Notes under the pieces: model-generated
Databases searched by the model: none
Told to the model about the DNA's origin: nothing
The model's input: only the letters and a program-made list of their open reading frames with translations
Position numbers and translations under genes: made by a program
Source of the DNA: Methanoregulaceae archaeon
Lineage (GTDB): Archaea; Halobacteriota; Methanomicrobia; Methanomicrobiales; Methanospirillaceae
Reading direction: 5' to 3'
Length of the DNA: 5,164 bases
Assembly: GCA_013331415.1 (NCBI GenBank)
Contig: DUGL01000194.1
Location: forward strand, 1 to 5,164
Part shown: positions 1-4,221 of the stretch, piece by piece
Numbering within the stretch: the first letter of the stretch is position 1
How the letters are laid out: every line of letters begins with the position of its first letter

Positions 1-1116
1 ACCGATCTCGTCATCGGGTTTGCCCTGATTGCCTTCATGTCCTTTGTATTCCTGGCAATCGGTGCGTACTATCGCCATTCCCTCCCCTTCCACGAGATCC
101 CGGAATCCGCCCTCGCCGTCGCCTTCCACCTCTTTGCCACGATCCCTGCCAGTGCACCGTTCTTTATCTTCTCGTGTTTTGTCCTCCTCGCGGGATCTGC
201 AATCTCAGGGATGGATGGGCGGGCACGGGCAGTCTGTGGGATCCTCCGGGAGGCAGGAGGGGTGCAGGTCCCTGCCAGGAGTCTGTATCGCCTCGTCCTC
301 CTCCTCTTCTCCGCGATCATCATCGCCGCCATCGTATTCGGGAGGCCGGAGAGCCTGATCAGGGGGGTCTCCCTGGTGGCATCGCTCCTCTTTGCGATCA
401 TCGGGTTTGCCCTCATCTACATCGACAACAGGCTCCCGAAGGAGCAGCAGGGATCGCGAGTGTGGCTCGCGGTCATGGCCGTGGGATCGGGCATCTACCT
501 CCTGGTTGCCCTGCTCGAAGAGGAGAGCCTGCTCACCTTCGGCTTTCCGCTGATGGAGCGGCTTGCCGTTCTCCTCATCGTCCTCTTCCTCTTCGTCAGA
601 TCGGATCTCGCCGGGGCGTTCCGGCGAAAGTCGGCGACCATGACCGACCTCTTCTGGCTCATCATCATCTTCGGGGCCCTCTCGATCTATGGGACGTTCC
701 GCGGGTTTGAGATCGACGGCGTCATTCTGAACTTCCGCGATCTCGCCCCGATCATCGCCGGTCTCATCGGGGGTCCTGTTGCCGGTGCCGGTGCCGGTCT
801 CATCGGTGCCATCTTCCGCTATTCCCTCGGGGGGTGGACGGCCCTCCCGTGCGCGATGGCGACCATCGCTGCGGGGCTCATCGGGGGATACGCCGGGTTG
901 CGCTGGCGGGGGCGGCTCACCGTCCTCAGGCTTGCCCTCCTGGGAATCGGGGTGGAAGCACTGCATCTCCTCGTGATCTTCCCGCTCCTCTGCCGGGATG
1001 CCCCTGTCGGGGATATCCTCGAGGTGATACGGTATACCTTTCTCCCGATGTCGATTGTCACGGCAACAGGGCTCGTCCTCTACCTCCTCATTGAAGAGCA
1101 GGCAAAAAAGACGTGA
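1..1116 (+). CDS. Multi-pass membrane sensor with LytS-type 5TMR domain (5' end outside window)
   Basis: The reading frame is open from base 1, so the first in-window ATG (37) is probably internal and the true start lies upstream. The 371 visible residues are strongly hydrophobic, with about ten membrane segments. An N-terminal set spans roughly residues 1-205. The C-terminal set (about 213-365) carries the 5TM-5TMR_LYT signature: an NFRDLAPIIAGLIGGP stretch, a Gly-rich AGAGAGLIGAIFR helix, then LGGW and a second GLIGGYAG helix. In the known family (LytS, YehU) this module is a membrane receptor joined to a histidine kinase, GGDEF or similar output. Here the protein ends 12 residues or so after the last helix, with a basic EEQAKKT tail, so no output domain follows. 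It may act as a stand-alone sensor or transporter-like protein, or signal through a partner. The domain call is confident; the ligand and role are unknown. Confidence 0.85.
   Translation, partial: TDLVIGFALIAFMSFVFLAIGAYYRHSLPFHEIPESALAVAFHLFATIPASAPFFIFSCFVLLAGSAISGMDGRARAVCGILREAGGVQVPARSLYRLVLLLFSAIIIAAIVFGRPESLIRGVSLVASLLFAIIGFALIYIDNRLPKEQQGSRVWLAVMAVGSGIYLLVALLEEESLLTFGFPLMERLAVLLIVLFLFVRSDLAGAFRRKSATMTDLFWLIIIFGALSIYGTFRGFEIDGVILNFRDLAPIIAGLIGGPVAGAGAGLIGAIFRYSLGGWTALPCAMATIAAGLIGGYAGLRWRGRLTVLRLALLGIGVEALHLLVIFPLLCRDAPVGDILEVIRYTFLPMSIVTATGLVLYLLIEEQAKKT
11..413 (+). repeat. 16-bp in-frame direct repeat inside the membrane protein gene
   Basis: The 16-mer TCATCGGGTTTGCCCT occurs exactly at 11-26 and 398-413. 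The copies are 387 bp (129 codons) apart and in the same frame, each encoding an IGFAL core within a membrane helix. Flanking residues do not continue the similarity. This could be the remnant of a duplicated helix bundle or coincidental reuse of favoured codons for the same hydrophobic pentapeptide. Confidence 0.4.
781..798 (+). repeat. Tandem GCCGGT hexamer, three copies
   Basis: Three perfect GCCGGT units encode Ala-Gly repeats in the Gly-rich helix of the 5TMR_LYT domain. Helix packing in this family favours small residues here, so the repeat is probably protein-driven. Confidence 0.6.
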
Positions 1117-1344
1117 TCGTCTCTCCAGGGATACAGGGCCGGTACCCTGGTACAATCCTCTGCCGCAGCATACCCGGCAACGGGATGTGTCGTGGCGGTC
1201 AGAAGACCACGGAGAGGAGGAAGGCGAGCCCCTCCTGCTCCGTTCCTCCTGCATCGGGCCCGGTATGTCCAGTGCTTTCAAGAGGCTGGAGATCACAAGG
1301 ATGTGATACGGGATGATCTTGAGCGTGCTGGATGCCCGGGAGGC
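1117..1344 (+). other. Non-coding gap with a series of potential hairpins
   Basis: I find no convincing gene or tRNA here. Potential stems in order: 1125-1150 (CCAGGG/CCCTGG, extended by TAC/GTA past a bulged A, starting 9 bases after the upstream stop); 1168-1188 (GCAT/ATGT plus CCCG/CGGG closing a GCAA tetraloop, with a further GCCGC/GCGGT pairing at 1162-1166/1195-1199); 1191-1211 (GGTC/GACC with an AGAA loop, flanked by CGT/ACG; it competes with the GCCGC/GCGGT pairing); and 1215-1236 (AGGAGG/CCTCCT). There is no T-run after any of them, so they are not obvious archaeal terminators. Some hairpins are expected by chance at this GC content. No TATA box is evident before the next gene. Confidence 0.4.
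1292..1307. promoter_or_regulatory. Perfect inverted repeat, possible operator
   Basis: ATCACA, a 4-base AGGA spacer and TGTGAT form a perfect 6-bp inverted repeat, 47 bases upstream of the ATG at 1355. The size and dyad symmetry would suit a dimeric helix-turn-helix regulator. No regulator is visible nearby and no second copy was seen in the window, so the role is inferred. Confidence 0.3.
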
Positions 1345-1366
1345 TGGGTGAGGGATGGCTCACCCA
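1345..1366 (+). promoter_or_regulatory. Start-codon hairpin sequestering the ribosome binding site
   Basis: The arms TGGGTGAG (1345-1352) and CTCACCCA (1359-1366) are perfectly complementary over 8 bp. They enclose the 6-base loop GGATGG, which contains the ATG at 1355-1357. The GGTGAG in the 5' arm is also the only Shine-Dalgarno-like sequence for this gene. In the mRNA, folding would hide the ribosome binding site in a stem and display the start codon in the loop. This is a plausible translational control element (temperature, ligand or protein), but function is inferred from geometry alone. Confidence 0.5.
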
Positions 1367-1906
1367 CATGACAGGATACAGGAGAACGAAAGAGTCTCCC
1401 GTGACAGGAACCGCGAGGAGCTCATCTATGCTGTCCTCTCCCTGCCGGTGGAGTTCGATCAGCGGCTGAAGAGACTGGTCGGTATACTCAACGATCTCCC
1501 TGACATCTACACCTGCAGCTCATGCGGCGGGCACCCTGACCTGGAGAACCGGGAGAACCCGGTACCGGAAGGGTACTTCTACATCCAGCTCATCATCGAG
1601 CCGACCGAAGACGGGTTCCTCTCGCTCGGGATCATCGACCTGGCGGCCCGCACGGTTGATCCCGACAAGCTGGTCGTCAAAGTCCTGAACACGACGGACT
1701 CTCCCCGGCTGGTCATGTTCCATATCCTCGGGAGAGACGGGGTGGACCCGGATGCCGTTGCAAAGGAGATCCGATCGCTCTGCAGGACGTGGGGGGTCTC
1801 TCTCCACGGGGTCCGCGAATACAAGAAGAACGTGCGCAGACGGCTCGCCGCCGAACGGATCCGGCAGTCCCCGCTCCGGGATGAACCGGGCCGGCCCCAG
1901 TCCTGA
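1355..1906 (+). CDS. Conserved-looking hypothetical protein with TCSSCGGH motif
   Basis: A 183-aa soluble, charged protein with no signal peptide or membrane segment; I cannot assign a family. The N-terminal 20 residues are polar and likely flexible. Residues 21-60 look like a helix (VEFDQRLKRLVGILNDLP) leading into IYTCSSCGGHPD, with Cys54, Cys57 and His60 as possible metal or active-site ligands. A beta-rich middle (74-125, including YFYIQLIIEP, LVVKVLNTT and RLVMFHILGRDG) follows. Residues 131-147 are helical with Cys143, and the tail (155-183) is strongly basic. A (T/S)SSC(G/S)G(H/R) turn after a helix is reminiscent of TYW3-type wybutosine enzymes and of uncharacterised SSCGGH proteins, but overall similarity is not demonstrable by eye. 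Start: an in-frame TGA lies at 1349-1351, so ATG 1355 is the first possible ATG. The next in-frame Met is residue 121. GGTGAG ends 2 bases before the ATG, inside a hairpin. The gene stands alone, far from both neighbours. Confidence 0.75.
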   Translation: MAHPHDRIQENERVSRDRNREELIYAVLSLPVEFDQRLKRLVGILNDLPDIYTCSSCGGHPDLENRENPVPEGYFYIQLIIEPTEDGFLSLGIIDLAARTVDPDKLVVKVLNTTDSPRLVMFHILGRDGVDPDAVAKEIRSLCRTWGVSLHGVREYKKNVRRRLAAERIRQSPLRDEPGRPQS

Positions 1907-2152
1907 ATCCTCGCGGAACGTGTCCCGGGTGCTCTTCCCCCTCCATGGTATACAATCCCCCCGGACAGGGTCACCTGCTGGGGGGAGTTACGGAGGTATC
2001 AGCTCCGGAAATGACGTCCGCACTGCACATCCTCCGCTGACTTCCAGGGCACCACGGGTAGTCCTGACCGATAAAAACCACATGATTCCCTTTCGGCACG
2101 CATGTATACAGAATGAAACGCACATGAGACTGTCGGGTCACATGCCCCCCTG
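1907..2152. other. Non-coding gap, first part
   Basis: No supportable protein gene. Small features: a long-range inverted repeat TGTCC (1921-1925) / GGACA (1963-1967), extended after a mismatch by GGG/CCC; a 5-bp hairpin CGGAG/CTCCG at 1991-2007; and three copies of CACATG at 2079, 2121 and 2139. GTATACA occurs at 1948-1954 and 2104-2110. The second copy could act as a weak TATA element for an RNA starting near 2130, just before the hairpin cluster, but it lacks an A-rich BRE. A 10-codon ORF at 2011-2040 after GGAGGT is too short to judge. Confidence 0.35.
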
Positions 2153-2178
2153 ATGAAAACCGCGGATGCGGTTTTCAT
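2153..2178 (+). repeat. Perfect 11-bp inverted repeat (hairpin)
   Basis: ATGAAAACCGC (2153-2163) and GCGGTTTTCAT (2168-2178) flank a GGAT loop without mismatches. The AAAA-stem-TTTT arrangement resembles a bidirectional intrinsic terminator, but the GC core is only four pairs. It lies about 250 bases past the upstream gene, so it may instead be the first helix of the candidate RNA. Confidence 0.7.
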
Positions 2179-2246
2179 ACCACAACCTCCTCGCTGTTTT
2201 GTGTGGGGAGACTTAATCAAGGGCGGTATCTGACTACGTCTGGATG

Positions 2247-2273
2247 CCGGTGAAATGCCGGTCATTTCATTGG
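2247..2273 (+). repeat. 11-bp hairpin with CCGGT loop
   Basis: CCGGTGAAATG (2247-2257) pairs with CATTTCATTGG (2263-2273); nine pairs are Watson-Crick and two are G-U. The loop is CCGGT. ATGCCGGT also occurs twice directly (2244-2251 and 2255-2262), so alternative folds are possible. The G-U pairs would be A-C mismatches on the opposite strand. Confidence 0.6.
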
Positions 2274-2332
2274 AGCCCCTCTGAACGAGCGAGGAGGCAA
2301 AAAAGGGGTAGTGGTCTGGACGAGTAAGGAGG

Positions 2333-2369
2333 ATGGCAGGGAATATTCGGAGCGGGTATCCCCTGCCAT
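2333..2369 (+). repeat. Long imperfect hairpin, 9 + 6 bp around one mismatch
   Basis: ATGGCAGGG (2333-2341) pairs perfectly with CCCTGCCAT (2361-2369). After a single A-C mismatch (2342/2360) the pairing continues for six more pairs, two of them G-U (2343-2348/2354-2359), closing a GGAGC loop. This is the longest near-continuous stem in the window. The ATG at 2333 has GGAGG directly abutting it, but with zero spacing, and it sits in the stem. Confidence 0.65.
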
Positions 2370-2472
2370 GGTTCTGCAAAGACTGCCGGGGCATTGGAAC
2401 CCGGCCAAGGAAATGCACTGCGATCGTGGACCCGGGCGAGCGGTTCTTCAATGTACGCTCCGGAAAACGGAG

Positions 2473-2716
2473 ACTTTCATGCCACCTTTCCTGCCGTTGC
2501 CACCACTATCGTTTCAGGATCTCCAAATCATTGCCGCTGATAGGATTTGTGCACGGGGTTATACATTTTTTGAACCTGGCGGTTATAGGAATGGGGGGAT
2601 CCCACCCCGTTCACGGGACTCCCTGCTTTTTCCTGCGGTTGTTGCAGTGATACCCGGACGACCTGACCGGTCCTGACAGGGGGAGGACGCAGGAGAGCCA
2701 TGGGTTCCGATGAGGA
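2473..2716. other. Non-coding gap, part before the GH57 promoter
   Basis: No convincing gene. It contains T6 at 2566-2571, a GC-rich stretch at 2593-2617, the palindrome GACCGGTC at 2665-2672, and a 10-codon ORF at 2700-2729 (MGSDEDEII) preceded by AGGAGAG. The last of these overlaps the GH57 TATA box and is noted only as a curiosity. Confidence 0.35.
2606..2631 (+). terminator. Possible hairpin plus T5 terminator
   Basis: CCCG (2606-2609), a TTCA loop and CGGG (2614-2617) form a short GC stem, followed 9 bases later by TTTTT (2627-2631). Archaeal RNA polymerase terminates on T-runs, so this or the upstream T6 (2566-2571) could end an RNA from the preceding gap and insulate the GH57 promoter. 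The stem is short and the spacing long, so confidence is low. Confidence 0.25.
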
Positions 2717-2728
2717 CGAAATTATATA
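2717..2728 (+). promoter_or_regulatory. Archaeal BRE/TATA promoter of the GH57-GT4 pair
   Basis: A CGAAA purine-rich BRE-like element (2717-2721) directly precedes TTATATA (2722-2728), the best TATA box in the window and a sharp AT-rich island in GC-rich DNA. Archaeal initiation typically falls about 25 bases downstream of the TATA centre, which puts the start near 2750-2752. That is just before the ATG at 2755, implying a leaderless or nearly leaderless mRNA. It also rules against the in-frame ATG at 2710, which would lie upstream of transcription initiation. Confidence 0.7.
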
Positions 2729-2754
2729 GCTCAACTCCTTATCCTTCATCACTC

Positions 2755-4221
2755 ATGGCTGCCGATGAAGGATGCCGGAACCTCTGCATGGGGCTGAGAA
2801 TCCATTTCCCTTACTTCATCGATACCGGGCTTGATCCGGCAGAACCTGGAGAGAATAACGAGCGCTGCTTCTCCCGCTCCCAGAAGGCTGACTTCCGGGA
2901 GTACCTGCACCAGGCCTTCAGTCCTGCGATGGAATGTGCGTTTGAATGGCTCGATTCCGGCGCGTGCTTCACGCTCGGGGTATCAGGCCTGGCACTCGAA
3001 CAATTGCTGGAGGATGATTCCGGCAAGCTGGATCTCCTGGTTGAGGCCATGAAGCACCGGCGTGCCGCAGTCCTCGGGCAGACCTATTACACCGGTGTGG
3101 CCGGGCTTTTTTCACGGAAAGATGAATTCATCTTCCAGGTCACCCGCCATGCAGACCTGGTCAGGGAGCTGACCGGCAGGAGACCGGCGGTCTTTGAGAA
3201 CACAGAATTCGAGTTCAACTCGGATTGTGCAGGGATCATCAAAGACCTCGGGTTTTCTGCCCTCTACTCCGACGGACATGACCATATCCTCTCCGGAATG
3301 AACCCCAATTATCTCTATACCTGCCGGAACCTCCCCGTTCTCCTCCGGAACTGCCGGTTGTCGGACGATATTGCCCACCGCTTCCCTGACCGGAACTGGG
3401 ACCAGTATCCGCTCTCAGCCGGGAAATTTGCGGGCTGGATCAGACAGACCCCCGGGGATTGTATCCATATTTTCCTTGATGCAGACATCTTTTCAGGGAA
3501 AGGCGGGAGAGACGCCTCGTCATTTGCGGAGTTCTTCTGTGGCCTGCCTGACGCATTGTCTGCCCATGAGGTCGCATCCGTCCTCCCGGAATCGGTCCTC
3601 GAAAACCCGAAACAGGGGGAACTCCTGCTGGAAGATCTCGGGTCCTGGTCAGCCGACCCTGTCTGCGCCCTGACCGGGATTCAGAACATGCTCCAGCAGT
3701 CGGCATTCTGGTGCCTTGAGGACGGCGAATACCTGGTTCCTGACAAAGAGGTGTGGCGGCGGCTCCAGAGCACCGATCACTTCAACCGCATGGCCATCAG
3801 GTCCGGGTCCTGCGGCAGGCCGGGTGCCCAGTACACGAGCAGCGAGGCCTATGACTATTTTACCGCATACCTCCGCTGTCTTGCCTCCGGTGAGGAGGCC
3901 TGCAGGGCAGAGCAGCGATCGGTTCTTGCTGCACGGGCACTCCGGTGCATTCCTCCCGACAGGGCGTTTCATTGCTACCATTCCCTGGAACGGTATGCCG
4001 GGTACTCGGCGCACAGCCTGAAGGAGTTCTCCCGCCTCCTCGAATTCATTCCCGATGAGGTGTTCTGCTTTCACCAGGACAGGGGGGATTTCTCCCGCTG
4101 GATTACCGGGGTGATTGGCGACGTGACGCTTGCCAGGGAGATTGAACAGTGCAGCAGGGCCCGTGAGGCAGCGGACCTGGTGCGGGGGCGGGTCAGGGAG
4201 CTATGCAACCGCTTAAAATAG
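2755..4221 (+). CDS. GH57 alpha-amylase-like protein with C-terminal DUF5752-like domain
   Basis: A 488-aa cytoplasmic protein (no signal peptide). Features resembling MJ1611-type GH57 amylases are an N-terminal strand CMGLRIHFPYF (11-21; canonical HQP is HFP here), GQTYYTGVAGLF (108-119), FENTEFEFN (147-155) with Glu151 as expected nucleophile, FLDADIF (240-246) with Asp242 as candidate acid/base, and STDHFNRM (339-346, canonical SDHFYYM). The canonical DYETFGEH around the catalytic Asp is degenerate, so activity may be altered. Residues 400-465 form a separate small domain (FHCYHSLERYAGYSAHSL, then FHQDRGDFSRWI and GDVTLAREI) that I recognise as DUF5752-like. Likely role: alpha-1,4-glucan cleavage or transfer in storage-polysaccharide metabolism. 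The start is set by the TATA box; an alternative ATG at 2788 would cut the first GH57 strand, and one at 2710 lies upstream of the TATA. The protein is cysteine-rich, as in some anaerobes. It overlaps the GT4 gene by 19 bp. Confidence 0.82.
   Translation: MAADEGCRNLCMGLRIHFPYFIDTGLDPAEPGENNERCFSRSQKADFREYLHQAFSPAMECAFEWLDSGACFTLGVSGLALEQLLEDDSGKLDLLVEAMKHRRAAVLGQTYYTGVAGLFSRKDEFIFQVTRHADLVRELTGRRPAVFENTEFEFNSDCAGIIKDLGFSALYSDGHDHILSGMNPNYLYTCRNLPVLLRNCRLSDDIAHRFPDRNWDQYPLSAGKFAGWIRQTPGDCIHIFLDADIFSGKGGRDASSFAEFFCGLPDALSAHEVASVLPESVLENPKQGELLLEDLGSWSADPVCALTGIQNMLQQSAFWCLEDGEYLVPDKEVWRRLQSTDHFNRMAIRSGSCGRPGAQYTSSEAYDYFTAYLRCLASGEEACRAEQRSVLAARALRCIPPDRAFHCYHSLERYAGYSAHSLKEFSRLLEFIPDEVFCFHQDRGDFSRWITGVIGDVTLAREIEQCSRAREAADLVRGRVRELCNRLK
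4195..4200 (+). promoter_or_regulatory. Shine-Dalgarno of the GT4 gene inside the GH57 gene
   Basis: AGGGAG lies within the last codons of the GH57 gene, 2 bases before ATG 4203. It supports that start and translational coupling. The 2-base gap matches that of the GGTGAG before the ATG at 1355. Confidence 0.5.

Larger units (their letters stand above)
2153..2472 (+). ncRNA. Candidate structured non-coding RNA
   Basis: About 320 bases without a convincing protein gene contain an unusual density of long complementary arms. In order: hairpin 2153-2178 (11 bp, 4-base loop); long-range stem 2186-2195/2288-2297 (10 bp, perfect) with an outer 2179-2183/2311-2315 stem (5 bp); inside it, hairpin 2247-2273 (11 bp including two G-U pairs); possible pseudoknot 2275-2280/2304-2309; hairpin 2333-2369 (15 bp with one mismatch); hairpin 2385-2405 (6 bp); and mutually exclusive 2438-2442/2456-2460 or 2458-2462/2468-2472. 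Several pairs are G-U on the + strand and would be A-C mismatches on the other, which favours + strand transcription. Conserved landmarks of RNase P or SRP RNA were not found. The ends are unknown; T6 at 2566-2571 could terminate it. It could instead be a long 5' leader, a relic of a mobile element, or GC-driven coincidence. Confidence 0.4.

Noticed and set aside
205..1296. 363-aa open frame on the minus strand opposite the membrane gene
   Set aside because: Composition is dominated by Glu/Arg/Asp/Pro runs typical of the antisense of a Leu/Ile/Phe-rich GC-rich gene. The + strand frame has a recognised domain.
2079..2144. Three CACATG copies as a possible CRISPR or iteron array
   Set aside because: Only 6 bp long, irregularly spaced (42 and 18 bases) and without longer repeat similarity; no CRISPR-type array exists in the window.
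1999..2451. 150-aa open frame on the minus strand across the hairpin cluster
   Set aside because: No recognisable motif, an odd composition rich in Arg, Ser and Pro, no clear ribosome site, and it coincides with the inverted repeats, which explain the sequence better.
2153..2472. RNase P RNA, SRP RNA, group II intron or riboswitch of a known class
   Set aside because: The conserved RNase P GAGGAAAGTC and ACAGAA elements, the SRP helix 8 GGAAG/AGCAG loop and a group II domain V were all looked for and not seen. I could not match it to any riboswitch class I know.
2577..2623. Resemblance to the 5' part of archaeal 5S rRNA (GGCGG, TATAG, then CCCACCCCG and CACGGGA)
   Set aside because: The match is patchy, needs a gap of about ten bases, and the 3' strand needed to close helix I is missing. 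A cmsearch with the 5S model would decide whether it is a relic.
2333..2650. 105-aa + strand ORF with CKDC and SCRC motifs, GGAGG abutting its ATG
   Set aside because: Zero spacing between GGAGG and the ATG, the start buried in a 15-bp hairpin, and third-position GC lower than expected. Only the first 50 residues read at all like a protein. It could be a decayed gene, but I cannot support it.
1117..2754. tRNA genes in the gaps
   Set aside because: No acceptor stem paired with a GTTCRA-type T-loop and anticodon arm at the right spacing was found on the + strand, and a looser look at the other strand showed none.
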